The notes under the pieces are model-generated. The model did not search any database, had not been told where the DNA came from, and was given only the letters and a program-made list of their open reading frames with translations. Below are positions 1-11,639 of a DNA stretch of 64,000 nt, one piece after another. The position numbers and the translations under genes are program-made. Location: NCBI GenBank assembly GCA_039881145.1, contig JAYKKI010000095.1, positions 8,546,501-8,610,500 on the forward strand, written 5' to 3'. This DNA is from Druceiella hillmani (lineage: Eukaryota; Arthropoda; Insecta; Lepidoptera; Hepialidae). How positions within the stretch are numbered: position 1 is the stretch's first letter; each line of letters starts with the position of its first letter.

Positions 1-562
1 TTAAATTACAGGGTTATTTTTGCTATCGGCTTAAGTTTCTTGTGTGAAGTCTCTGTGAACTTTTTCATACCTAACTACATGTTATAAGTTAGTCTATTAC
101 TCGTAAAGTAGTAGAGCCTACTTAGCTCTGACAATTTTTCTTCTAATTTCATTATTTATGCAATATTGGGAATACTTATTAAATATTCGAATATTGTAGT
201 CTAGCTAGTAGCAGGTGGTACAAGTAACTCCAAAAAATGCATACGTAGGGTAAAATTGGGTTAGATTATTTGATATAATTGTCCCAAATTTTTGAAATAT
301 AAAATATACTTCGGAAGTCGATCAGTAGCTTTGATTAATTATTGGAAGCTCTGGGCCACTATCTGCTACATGAAAATACTCCATTTTGTAAGGCAATTTT
401 ACTAGAAGAAAGGCTCTTTTTTACGTTGAGGTGAGAAATCAATTTTAATTATCTTTAAAACATTTAATTCAAATGTTCTACAAGTTAAATTGAAAATGAA
501 CGTATGTTAATAATCCAGATTTATAAGGATATTATTAAGTAACCTTTTGAGCACATTCCACG

Positions 563-1002
563 TCATAATCTTCGGCATTTGTCGAGGCCTTCCGTCAACT
601 GATCCTTCAATTCTGAGAAATAATAGGTAGTCGTACTGGTTGGTCTTATAATTTCCACTTTATGTGGTAGTTGCTGCATCGATGGAGTAAGTGCCTGGGA
701 AAATGCATTTGGTGGAAGCTGTGGTGTAGAAATTGTTGGAGGCGGGCATGTAAAAATGGAATTAGTCAAAGCAATAAAGATGAAGTTTAAGGAGACTGTG
801 AGTATGGAGTTGATGGAGGTAACGTATATGAAGACGATGATTGGCTAGAATACATTGTATCCATAGATGGAGATAATGGAGTAACTATCTGCCAATATCG
901 AAATGTCTTTTGTGGCTGAGTACTCTGTAGTATTTTGTAGTAATATCCCAAAAATAAGTTAAAATGAGCAATACAAATGTAAAATAGCGGACAAAAAATA
1001 CC

Positions 1003-1035
<33 letters not shown>

Positions 1036-1134
1036 AATATTCGATCGACATTCTAAATGTGTAGAACTGTCTTTTGGATTTTCGCTGCCTGGCACATCAA
1101 GTATACAGCAAAGCATAGAGCATGCATTTATCAA
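563..1134 (-). pseudogene. Pro/Ser/Thr/Gln-rich coding fragment, unidentified
   Basis: On the minus strand two neighbouring open frames read as one low-complexity protein segment. It contains stretches such as TPLSPSMDTMYSSQSSSS and PPPTISTPQLPPNAF, and ends near TYYFSELKDQL. The upstream frame runs through a TA repeat (about 1,002-1,030), which cannot be original coding sequence. Copy B has a recognisable version at about 41,020-41,390 (-), with shared PTS-type and QLPP/QQLPHK words but stops and a TA expansion. The composition resembles the disordered part of an insect transcription factor, but I recognise no domain and claim no function. Conservation of the amino-acid words in both copies suggests old coding sequence. 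Confidence 0.4.
1002..1030. repeat. TA microsatellite
   Basis: A short (TA)n tract. The matching place in copy B is greatly expanded and has received the DD41D transposon, so this is close to the uninterrupted pre-insertion state. Confidence 0.85.
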
Positions 1135-1404
1135 GGAATGGAAGAAATTTATGACTCAAAATCATTCTAAATTCATTATGCTATAGCTGAAATGAACGTA
1201 TCAGATAATCAGCCTCTATTCATAAGACGACACTGAGTTTAATAGACTGACTAATTTATTTAGACCAAAATACCAAATGTCCCAAAGAAAATACACGAAG
1301 TTAATAATTATGCTGCAATTTTGTCAAAAAGTAAAATGTTCAAGTTGCAATACAGTGTTCCTTAAATGAAACATTTTACTGGAGAGCACACAGCAACCAA
1401 CATT

Positions 1405-2110
1405 TGAATTCACCTGGAAAATATGATTAATCTGTGGAAAATTGATGAGGTAATTCATGTTTTATTTGAGGATAATGAATTCAACAGAATAAAAACAATT
1501 AACGAGATACCATACATTGGAAAAGAGTGTTCTATTCATACATTAAAACTGGCTATAAATTATTCGTTGAAAGAATATGAAAATGTCGAAGAGGCTTTGA
1601 CGTTGGCAAAAAGAGTCGTTATTTATTTTAGGCACCCAACTCAGACTCAAGGAAATTGATTAAAATGAGCTCAATTTACCAAAACATACACTTAAACGAG
1701 ATATGAATACTAAATGGAAAAGTACGTCTTACACGTGATTACAAAACTAAAAAAGAGCCCTGTCGTTATATATTTTCAAAAACTGTAGCACAACGAATCT
1801 CCATATTTAAGTAAGCCTCTATAGGTAATAGTATAGATTAGTGAAAGGGATTGAACAATTATTACAAGCCTTTGAAGAGTTAAAAAAGGTTGTGTTACAG
1901 TGCATGTTACCACTCTTTTAAAGTATTACGTACCCAGCAGGTTTGCCCTAATATAGCCAAAATCTGACGTATTAGGAGACAGAACTAGACACAAATTTAA
2001 AAACATAGATAATGATAAATATTATGCACTTATAACATTATTAGACCAGAGATTTCGATTGGACTTTGCTGTCCTGAAAAAAACTGAATTTAAAAAAATA
2101 TAATTGTTGG
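1405..2110 (+). pseudogene. hAT-family transposase remnant (copy A)
   Basis: An open frame of 78 codons (1,423-1,659) reads IHTLKLAINYSLKEYENVEE...VVIYFRHPTQTQ. This fits the hAT/ZBED pattern of an AHTLNL-type helix followed by a KVR.IV.FF block. After a frameshift the next stretch reads LNLPKHTLKRDMNTKWKST, the family's LP...D..TRWNST signature. Further down, about 1,995-2,100, a frame reads FKNIDNDKYYALITLLDQRF, which fits the LLDPRFK motif of hAT dimerisation regions. Stops and frame changes between the blocks show it is dead. I found no BED zinc finger and no terminal repeats. The same remnant in copy B (43,325-43,720) shows insertion before the segmental duplication. Confidence 0.75.
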
Positions 2111-5100
2111 AAGATTCAATCAAAAGGAGCTAGGCGTTGGGAAGCTGTAGCAGTGATGGGGACAGACTATTATTTCCAATTCAAACTTAACGAATTTACA
2201 TGTAATTTCTGTGACGTTTTGGACCCGCTACATAGAGATGGGTCGTTTATACAGACAGCAGTTTTCGAAGAAATCCCTTAAATCTCGATTCCAATGGAAT
2301 TGGAAATAAATTTAAACGAAAAATAATGATAACGCAATCTCAGTGTATTAACTAATGATAATGATGGCATAGATAATTAAATAATGATAGCGCAAACTCT
2401 TAAAATTGTGATTAATGTAATCATCGAAGTGAGTCTAAATAAGTTTATCCATAAAACTTGTTTCGCTGGAAAAGAAAAGTTTTATTCCTTTGTTCCTCAA
2501 TTTACCACTAGGTCACGACTTTTGAATCGTTCTTTGTAATAAAAGCACCATAAAGCGCCAAATAAAAAATTTATTGGGCTTCGAGATTAGAATCTATCAC
2601 AAGCTTGCTTCGGTATTGAATAATAGGTGTATAGTTACTAAATATAACTTTGAAAAAACTTCAAAATACTGTTAGGTTGGTAACCAATATATACGACATG
2701 TCGGTTTATTACTATTAGCTCATGCCGTAACTTGATATTTTTAGTCCTTTTGAGACCATAAGAGTAATTCTTTCAGCTAAATCAAACTTCACTCTGGATC
2801 CATTCTAATAAAGCTTATTAATATTTTCCTTTTATTTAATTTAGAAAGTCATCCGTATCTTTACGGGAGGAATCAATTATTTTTCTTCGAATCATTTAAA
2901 TTGAAGCTAGACTATATCATAGGAGAGCATTACTTTACTGATTGTTAGCTTATTCGTCTTTTTTCGCCTGCTTTTCACTCTTAATAGAACTTACAAAATG
3001 CGAGTATTCTAAATTCTATTCGTGACATTTTCATATTTCACATCTCTTTACTCCTCGAAACCCAGATGCTAACTGAACAATAGACCGAATGCCACGATTT
3101 TCATACACCTCACTAAAGTATTCGAAAAGTTTCTGTGACATTCCAGAAATCATTGAAGAAAAGTGACTCATTTATTAGCTACCGATATATTTAAAAAATG
3201 CGTGTTTGAAAGAGAGTTCAACATGTCGGACAAGATTTTAAATTATACGAGCTAAGGTAAAGATTATACAAAACAATATCATTTTATTGACTTATTTGTT
3301 GCCACGAGAAAACCAACAGACGCCAGTTGCATCTTATTTATTCAATATTTTTTTAAAATAATAATTTAATTTAAGCCGTGTAAGTCCCTCAAGTAAAAAA
3401 ACCTTGGTGACCAAAAAACTTGCAGCTTTTTTTTACGGTTACGATTACCTAACATTTAACTTGTTATGATGATAAATTTACAAATAAAACATTTTTTTCA
3501 TATATGTATACTTTTATTAGCTAAGAGTAGAAACAATTATTTAATGAATTGAATTTGGTGTTGAATCGAGTCCAAAAAGGCATATAATTTAGGAATATTT
3601 AACGAATACTTGATTGAGTACATTTCGTAAATTTTCTTACCATCATATATCGACGTCAAATATCGTTATCATTTCTCGAGTTGCATTTATAGAGTTCAAG
3701 AATATTCATACGGATAAGATATAATACACGAAATCGTAAAAGTCTTTTGAATTGATACGACTTAAAAGAAATTATAATTTTGAATGGCATGTCAATAGTA
3801 GAATTTTTTTTAACATAAATTTCATTACAAGTTTTTTAAATTATTTGCTTTGAATATACATTAAAAGTTCATTTTTAGACAAGAAATAAACTGATATTAT
3901 GAATAAGTAATAATATTTTAAATATTTCGATAAAAAAGTTGTGATTACAATTGTACTTGTTTATTTCAAAAACTAATTGTTTATAATGTAAAAAATAGGT
4001 TTCCAAACAATTTGCAGCACTTAATGGAAAATATGGACTTCAAGAAATGTGATAGAGGGAAATTGCAAGTCAAATCAGGTGATACAACATGACGATGATG
4101 TCGTATTGCTAAATATCTTATGAAAAGAGGAGATAAAGTTTAAACTGTAAATGAAGTGGTGCGCCTAGGAAAGAAACATTGAATAATGTTTAAAAAAAGT
4201 AAAACAATTTAAAATGCATTATAAAATTATTGGGAAAAAACTATGAAAATATTATATTATGTTATATTAACAACAAGCGTGCTTTTTAAATAATTTGTTC
4301 AAAATATACGTGAAACCAAGGGAGGAATTTGAACAAGTCGCTGTACCATGTTTTGCCAAGAAGTATGTCGAGTAAAATACTAGGACGCGCTGGAAACTCC
4401 CGAAGATCTTGTGAAAAGATAGGCTAAAAAACGCTACCCCAGATCGTAACCAAATCCTCACACGAGTATTGTAATCAAATGTCCATAGAACATTAACCCC
4501 ACAGCTACCGTGGAATACACATACAAACTTTCTGAAACTATGAAATATAACACCAATAAAAGTAAACGCGTAACAACGTTGTTCCGTTTGATCTTTTTCG
4601 TAATTTTTTTTATGAACAAACTTAAAAACATCATCAACTTAAAACATCTTTTTCAAATAGAAGTAAGTACCAAATTTTGTGAAGTTTTATTTAAATTCGT
4701 ATATTCATATATGTTGTCTACTTCCAATAGTGATAGCGTGATAAATTAAAGAAATAAAATAAATCATTGCAATATTATTTATAATTTTATTAAACCTTTT
4801 TTTACGATAACTCTTCATGAAGTTTTATACCTTTATATATAAAAAGCTACCAAATATAAATTAAAGTTTCGTCATAACGCTATACTTAATGAAAATATAG
4901 AATTCATTATAAATAACTGAGTATTACGATGTGATTAGTTTCCAATGACGTCTAACGTCTGACGTTCTACGTCAAATGGTCTCTCAGTAAAATATTTGCG
5001 ATGAACGGAGAGACGGACGGACGTCGAAGTTATTTCAGAAGTATTCTGTTTCGTTAATATTAAGCACGAAATGTTAATAAAATAGTAACTGAAATATGAA

Positions 5101-5289
5101 AACTAAATTGAATATGTCGTCATTAAAACGACCCCAATTTCTGTTTATGAAATAACCCTGGCTTTTCTAATTTATTTTATATATCTCTCTTCCATCCTAA
5201 TATTAATATTACAAATTAGTAACGTGACTTACAATATTCATTTGTAAATGTCGATATGTAAATTGCACGTTTTTTAAAAATCATCATAG

Positions 5290-5315
5290 TTTTAATCGTA
5301 CACACACACACAGAC

Positions 5316-5405
<90 letters not shown>
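5290..5405. repeat. Compound CA/TA microsatellite
   Basis: (CA)n, (TA)n, (CA)n and (TA)n blocks follow each other. Copy B has no such tract at the corresponding place (about 47,780), so the expansion is specific to copy A. It directly precedes the 27-nt hairpin at 5,415. Confidence 0.9.
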
Positions 5406-5412
<7 letters not shown>

Positions 5413-5414
5413 CA

Positions 5415-5480
5415 ATAGTATAAGTGATTCTGTATCATCCTGCAATATTTTGTAGGATGATACAGAATCACTTATACTAT
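5415..5480. repeat. Perfect 27-nt hairpin, copy A only
   Basis: The left arm 5,415-5,441 is the exact reverse complement of the right arm 5,454-5,480; the loop is gcaatattttgt. Copy B has the loop and a diverged right arm (about 47,855-47,885) but unrelated sequence where the left arm should be. The left arm therefore looks newly copied from the right arm. Confidence 0.9.
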
Positions 5481-5484
5481 CATA

Positions 5485-6330
5485 TTAGTTAATAGAAACA
5501 AAAAACTTTTTAAAAAAACTGCGATGGGGGACCCCTGCCAAGAAAGAAGTTCATTATTTTTTCAACTCATTTCTTTCAAGTTGCATTATTTTTTCAACTC
5601 TAAACGTGATTTAATATGTAGATTTCTATTGATAATATTAGTGCATTTTTGTCACACCAAATAGCGCAGCCCTCTTTTATTCAACCGTCTCTCTCTCTCT
5701 CCCTAATTTGTATATTTTATGTTATTTTTTATCATTTTTTCAAAAATTTAATTTAATAATTTAGGAAAAATAGTAATTTATTAAAAAAAAATTAAATATA
5801 AAATAGTGAATTATAAATTACATATTCAATTACATATTTAAAAAATTATAAATAAGAAAAAAATAACAAAATACTTAAAATTAATATATTACAACAAATT
5901 GCCAGCATAGTCATTTATTTTCATTGTCGATTACACTTTCTTTAGATTATTTGATGAAATAAAAAAAAAATTATTAGAATAATAGAATTTCATGTTAAAA
6001 TAAATTTTAAATTTAATTCAATTAAAATTTAAGCATTTCAAAATTAAATTTTAAATTTATACGTAATTATTTTTATTTTAATTAATTCAAAAATTATTAA
6101 ATTTAAAATAAATTTTAACATCAAATTTCATTATTTTAAAGTTTTCATTGTTAAACGGTCTGACAGCGGTCTTACGACGGTCTTACCGTGAAGTGAAAGA
6201 GACAGAGAGAAAGACAGGGAAAGGTCGCCTGGAGGGGGAATAACGCTTTTTCCTTACGTGAAGATTGCTTCCAGTTCGCTCTACTGTAAGCCGCGTAAAA
6301 GAACTTCGTTCCAAAAAAACAATTGGTTAT
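5485..6330. other. AT-rich segment found only in copy A, no gene
   Basis: Copy B goes from the equivalent of about 5,490 to that of about 6,330 within a few tens of bases (near 47,930). The insert is very AT-rich with poly-A and poly-T runs up to about 6,130, then less so. I see no open frame or terminal repeats. It could be an insertion here or a deletion in copy B. Confidence 0.5.
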
Positions 6331-6560
6331 CCCATCATTTATTAAAACATTGCATGAGCAACTAAATTACATAAACGCATCGTTTATGCTGCACTTAATT
6401 AGGGGACGCTGTTAAGGCCGCATGCAATCCCCATCTCTCTCGCTTCCGCCCTTTCATTTTAATACACTCTGCACCTTCCTTGCCTCTCAGTTGCGTCCTT
6501 GAACTGTGTTCGTGTGTGCTTCTTTTTATTTCAATGTGGAGAAGCATATACGATCTCACT

Positions 6561-7838
6561 GGTTCAAAAGTCCGTTAACATTTCATACGATGATAAAAAA
6601 ACTAGTTATATGAAAGAAAAAATGTTTATTTATTCTGAAAGTACACAATTTGGGATTTTATTTCTTAAAAATCACATCGTCCATATACAATCCTTCATTT
6701 TTTTGACACTGCTGCAACCTGGAACGGAATTTTTCAATGACCAACTGACAAGTGTTTCGGGAAATGTTTTGCATCCTCGAGAATATGAGCCTTTAATTCC
6801 TCAAGAGTCGCTGGATTGCTGTTAAAGACTTTACTTTTAAGGTATCCACAAAAGAAAAAATTCATTGGGGATAAGTCCGGGCTACGAGGTGGCCAGATAA
6901 TGTCACCTGTTTTGGATATAACTTATTGACCGAAAATTTCGCGAACTGCACTTAAAGAGTCATTGGAAATGTGGTATGTTGCCACGTCTTGCTGAAACCA
7001 TGATCGTTGATTGAAACCATCAAAATCCTGAAGCGCTGGAGCAAAAAAGTTCTGTAGCATGGCAATATCTCTGTATTTACTGTAACAGCGTTTCCTCTTT
7101 GATCTTCATAAAAATATGGACCGATAATGCATTTTGCTGATAAAGCTGCCCATACAGTAACCTTGGGTGTATGCAAGGGTTTTTGATGTTTAATTTTGGA
7201 TTAGTGTCACTCCAATGTCAGCAGTTTGGTCTGTTTACATTTTCATTTAGGTGAAAGTGAGCTTCGTCTGAAAAAAAAAGTTGTTAAAGCTGGCGAACCT
7301 CTCTAGCATTTCGTTAGCAAACTGCAGTCTGTGAGCATAATCTTGAGGCTTTAACTGCTGAGCGATTTGGATTTTGTACGGATGCAAATATAAATCCTTG
7401 TGTAGAATGCGGTTTAAAGATGTTCTAGATACGCTTAAGACGCTAGACCGCTTTCGAATAGAGAGACCACGTTGTTCATGAACAGACGCTCTAACATGCT
7501 CTATGTTTTTGGAAACCCGTTATGTTCTAGGTCGACCAGATCGTGGTTTATCTATTGTTGAACCAGTTTCTTCAAAGTTCTGGACCCATTTTTTAATCGA
7601 TGAATCGATGAAGTTTTATGTTTATGCCGTATAATGTAATGCGCCCAAATTTTCGTTGCGCTAGCGTCAAAAAATCGTTGTTTCGATAATACTTGCGTAC
7701 GCAGAACGCGCGTTGTTTCTCCTTGAATGACGCCTTGGCATTAAATTCCCATCGGCAACATTCCGTATCTCGCCCGCTCCACCTCTCCCACGCTGCTGGA
7801 TGCAGCTGCCGATTAAAATCTTAACGGAATTTTGGACC
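6561..7838 (-). mobile_element. Degraded mariner-like element (minus strand)
   Basis: Imperfect terminal inverted repeats of about 24 bp lie at 6,561-6,584 and 7,815-7,838; both read GGTYCAAAA.TCCGTTAA inward. On the minus strand the broken transposase reads, in order, a helix-turn-helix-like part (KYYRNNDFLTLAQRKFG), KWVQNFEETGSTIDKPRSGR, LHKDLYLHPYKIQIAQQLKP, FFSDEAHFHLN, VTVWAALSAKCIIGPYF and WPPRSPDLSPMNFFF. The first catalytic Asp (SDEAHF) is present. The third position, normally Asp in SP.DFF, is Asn. Stops and frameshifts occur throughout. It is about 1.28 kb, usual for a mariner. Copy B has the empty site near 48,120-48,180, so insertion followed the duplication, or it was lost cleanly there. 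Confidence 0.85.
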
Positions 7839-7866
7839 ATCCGGTACTAATCGCGATTATTATAAA

Positions 7867-8082
7867 ATGGTGATTATCTATATTCTATATAAACAAAGTT
7901 TACTTGAAGCACGAAGAATGAACCGTAATCAAAATTTACCGCATCTACGCAGATAAAGAATTAATAGAGAAAATGTATCTAGTCGGGAAGCTTATGGCGG
8001 CATTACAACGCTAATTAATGTACAGAAACTGTGTTCTCACTCATGCACAGGCTCATGGTTAAAAAAATAATGAAGAAAAGGT
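7867..8082 (+). pseudogene. Short unknown ORF, broken copy
   Basis: This is the copy-A version of the ORF at 48,181-48,411. It starts M-V-I-I-Y-I-L-Y-K-Q-S-L and keeps the word EARRMNRNQNL. A TAA after about 31 codons and a second stop near the end (TAA TGA) interrupt it. It lies just outside the mariner insertion. I do not recognise the protein. Confidence 0.4.
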
Positions 8083-8938
8083 ACTAATTTAAAAATTATG
8101 AACAATTAATATGATGTAACAATTAGAGTTAATTTTGTTAGAACTCGTATTAAAATTATAGTTCAATTGGAAATATTACATATTTTTTGAATCGTTGTAC
8201 ATTAACTACACTCTACACATAAATATCATAAATACTTAAATTAGTTCAGACAAAATAAAAACGTAATTCGAATATGACCTCTAATAAATTTCAACGATTA
8301 AAAAAATAAATCTATTTTTTTAAATATTTGCTATTTAAATATTTGGGTTCCATGCACGAACAGCATAAAAAAAGTGAACTTCAATAAGATCACCCAAGCA
8401 TTCACGCATCTGTCACAGCAACACAGCTATTTTTCTCAGAAGCCCTTTGACGCGGAAACCTGAAATTTATCATTGATACAAAGCATATTAACCTCAGTAG
8501 TTGAGAATTAAAAATAATTATATGGATAATTGAGTAAGCAAATAAACTATTCAAAAATATAAATTTTATTTCGTGTGTCGTCTGTATCATTTGAAAAAAG
8601 GATTAATTTTCAGGTTGTCATTAAAAAGATTTATGGGTATTCAAAACGTATTTTTTTTTATTTTTATGGAATATATGTAGCTCTAAAAATATTACTGAAA
8701 ATGTTGCCAAAAAATGTACTTTCCCCTTTCTTCAAAATTGCAAAAGTCAAAATTATGAATAATAGCTATACTGAGTTTTTACCGGAAAAATGCGTCTGAG
8801 AAAAATATATTAAGCAATTTATTTACATTTTTTTTAAATTGAATAAATATTTATAAATGGTTAAACAGAAATAATATGCACTCCTAAATATCCAGATATA
8901 CCTTACAGTCTACGGAAACCTTGTATTACGTTTCTTGT

Positions 8939-8975
8939 GAGTTCGTACTTAACAGTTTAGTTCGTACTTAACAGG
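8939..8975 (+). repeat. 18-bp tandem duplication
   Basis: The unit gttcgtacttaacag occurs twice in a row. Copy B has one unit near 48,910, so this is a recent local duplication in copy A. Confidence 0.75.
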
Positions 8976-9787
8976 CTTATCATAACACATTCAAAGAGCT
9001 AATCAACACTTGTCTAATTAGTTGAGCTCAGTTGTATCAACAATTTTTTAGGTCTCATTTCAAATCGAAAAATAATCCATTTTGACATTCTATGCCCCTT
9101 TGGTACCCTTTCCCAAAATTTTAATGCATTATATCCTTCAAATGATTAGTATATATTTGTTGTGTATGGAATATACGGAAGAATTTACGTAACCGTCGTC
9201 TATCCTCGTCTTGTATATACACTTGTATGATTGCTAAGAAAATAATGAATTTAACGAAATAACCATTGCAATACGCACCTAGAAATTCTGTAAAAATGTG
9301 AACTTTAGAATCAAGGATTTGATTATTATAACGTGTTTTGCCCTAATTGGCTCTTCATATTTTACAAATTTATGCAGTACCAAAATTATTCAAAAAGCAG
9401 TAGCTTCATTTTTGTCAGCTGCGAATAGGATATTATTATGGACAGAAATGTCGAAAGTATGCTGTAGCTGAGATGTATTTTAATGAATGAACGAAAATTG
9501 TTGAAAGTACTCAAAGAAATTATTATAATGTTAATTTAATTTAATTTAAGGTTCTCTATTTTAAAAGCTTTGACAATCATTTGTCGTAGTCGTAGGAACC
9601 ATGGCAACCGCCTATGTTCCATTAGAATCAATTGACATGGTCGCGATCGGATCTTACCCTTTCATACAAGAAATTAAATATAAAAATATCAACTCATAAA
9701 CTATAATGGGTCCTAATCGATATCCTTATCCAATGTTTCATTTTCACATTACACGTCTCCTGGTGTTCATGTACCAAGCGCGACGAT

Positions 9788-10715
9788 ATGGAAACGAAAG
9801 GAAATATTTTTCAAAATTCAATTTCGATTTTACTTACTGCGCAATTAATTCTAGGCGTTAATAGAATATCCAATAGAAATGATGGAAAATACGTGAAAAC
9901 GAAACTTAAACAGATTTATAGCATGGCGCTTCTCGTTTTCGTGTATATAGTTTACTGCTCAAACGCGTATAGACTGGTATCTTTATTGTATACTAACACA
10001 CCGAAGTGTGCTAATTATATTTTAAGTTTCGTAATCGTATCATTTCTTCTTACGTTTGATATTTCGTGGCGTAATAATGCATTCTCTGAGTGGCTTAAAA
10101 CGATCGATGAACTTTCATCTTATTATAGTGATCACTACAAAAATAAGTGTATGAATAAAGTTGAACTATCAACAATGATAGGAACCTTTTCATTCATATT
10201 CATTACAGTCTTATCGATTTTAGGATATCATATATTTTTATCGGAAACCAAACTTGATTATTTAGTTTTGATTAGACAACTATCTATGATCGCAAATAGC
10301 CTTGAAATGATATTGATGTGTATACTTAAGAACGTTCTCATTGAGATGTTAAAAACCATCAACGTATATTTAAGACGCGCCGGACAACAATTATCGTTAA
10401 AAGAGGAATCGAGCATAAACATACCACTGGACAACTTATCTAACAGAAATGTTTATTTTGACCTTGAAAATGATACAAAATATGTTTCTGTTTTACCAAA
10501 CACGATAATAACATTTTCAAACCTGTGTAACAAATTGAACAAAATGTTTAACTTCCAGGTAATATGTGGTATTCTCTGAATTTCTCGCGTAAATTTGTTT
10601 ATTAAATGGACTTTAAATATTCTAATTCATATTTCAGATGATGCATTACGTGACCTCTATCTTCTGTTTTTCGATATTCAGCATTCAGAGTATTATAAAC
10701 ATATGGAAACAAGGG
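9788..10715 (+). CDS. Gustatory receptor, 5' exons (GrA), probably incomplete
   Basis: Insect GRs are seven-transmembrane ligand-gated channels of taste neurons. Exon 1 is 9,788-10,558 (257 codons, phase 0). A 79-bp intron (GT at 10,559, acceptor AG at 10,636-10,637) follows, then exon 2 at 10,638-10,715 (26 codons) ending at GTAAGT. Hydrophobic stretches fit TM1 (about residues 45-62), TM2 (75-93), TM3 (130-152), TM4 (158-188) and, in exon 2, TM5 ([19 protein letters not shown]). Exon 2 has the same 78-bp length and phase as in the separate GR at 37 kb, which supports the model. The start is the ATG before METKGN, since an in-frame TAA lies upstream. No exon 3 is visible; piggyBac debris follows, and a fitting last exon appears only at 16,056. 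No defect exists within these two exons. Confidence 0.75.
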
Positions 10716-10732
10716 GTAAGTGTTATTAATTA

Positions 10733-10782
<50 letters not shown>

Positions 10783-10783
10783 T

Positions 10784-10843
<60 letters not shown>

Positions 10844-10848
10844 GTCAT
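10733..10848. repeat. TA microsatellite in GrA intron
   Basis: A long (TA)n tract with a short CA-rich centre begins about 17 bp after the exon 2 donor site. Open frames on both strands here (poly Ile-Tyr) are artefacts of the repeat. Confidence 0.95.
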
Positions 10849-11099
10849 GTAAAAGCCAAGATTCTTTTTTCTGCCAAAAGAATGTTCGTTTTGATGATGT
10901 GAAATTTAGAGCAGAATACGCGAAAACTAATAATATGGCAGCAATAAGGATTTTTTTTTTAAATTTGGGCACAAATTTTTAGACGTGTTATCAGATAGGA
11001 GTAAACGGTAGAATTAAAAAGATGTTAGAGTCGTTAGAGTACTTTGCAAGTTACGTGTTTACGTGGCTAGTAAATCCGTTAAAAATGTTCCATAAAAAT

Positions 11100-11637
11100 A
11101 TATGCTCTTGTTGACTCTAATCTATTTTATACCAGCATCTTGGAATTGTATGAGTCCAGCGCTGATAACAGTCCAAGTGCTTTGGTAATAAGAATGGATA
11201 AAAATATATTGAATACCGACCGAAATATAACGATGGATATTTACTTTACGTATATTTTTCTTGTTGATCAGCTGGTTGCTAACTGCCAAAAAACTGTAGG
11301 AGACATTTTGCGAAATAATAAAACTTTCTAGCTACCAATAGTATGGCTAAGCTATATGTAATGTTTGCATTTGGTGAGAATAGGTTCTACTTTACTAGAT
11401 GCCTAATAACGAGCAAAAAAATTGATTCTACTATGGTCAACTTTACATGATGATAACGAGATCGCTGAAACTAGCGGTGCTCCTGAGAAAGCTGATATCA
11501 TAATTTATTTCAATGGGAATAAAGACGGAGTTGATGTAGTACATCAAATAAAAGAAGAATACTCCGTAGGTAAAATGACAATATATTCTATATTAGGAGC
11601 CCTCCATCATCTAAACTTACTTTCCATGGATGTTTAG
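11100..11637 (+). pseudogene. piggyBac-type transposase remnant
   Basis: Two open frames (11,140-11,331 and 11,422-11,637) carry consecutive blocks of the piggyBac DDE domain (DDE_Tnp_1_7). The first reads DNSPSALVIRM then DRNITMDIYFTYIFLVDQL, the family's GRNITMDNWFTS.PL signature, including its conserved Asp, and ends in VGDILRNNKTF (family: GT.R.NK). The second reads LLWSTLHDDNEIAE, IIIYFNGNKDGVDVVHQI and YSVGKMTIYS, matching LLST.HDD....P.II..YN..KGGVD..DQ..  Stops and shifted frames lie between them. It sits between GrA exon 2 and the only possible GrA last exon. No TTAA-flanked ends were identified. Confidence 0.8.
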
Positions 11638-11639
11638 GT

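Larger units (their letters stand above)
1..10667 (+). repeat. Segmental duplication, copy A
   Basis: This block matches 39,433-51,326 in the same orientation and order. Collinear landmarks are the opening 'gctatcggctta' stretch, the hAT remnant, the block around 2,500-4,200, the 'ttcgtgtgtgc' stretch near 6,505, the short ORF at 7,867 and the GR at 9,788. In the blocks I lined up by eye roughly nine bases in ten agree, with many indels. The match stops inside GR exon 2: copy A reads on with an open frame while copy B goes to TAA. Copy A begins before or at the window edge, so its true left end is unknown. Differences are mostly insertions: mariner and extra AT-rich DNA here, DD41D and two other segments in copy B. 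Confidence 0.9.

Noticed and set aside
10602..10982. Several open frames of Ile-Tyr repeats on both strands (also at 29.9, 32.7, 40.5, 41.4 and 42.9 kb)
   Set aside because: They are translations of TA and CA microsatellites, not genes.
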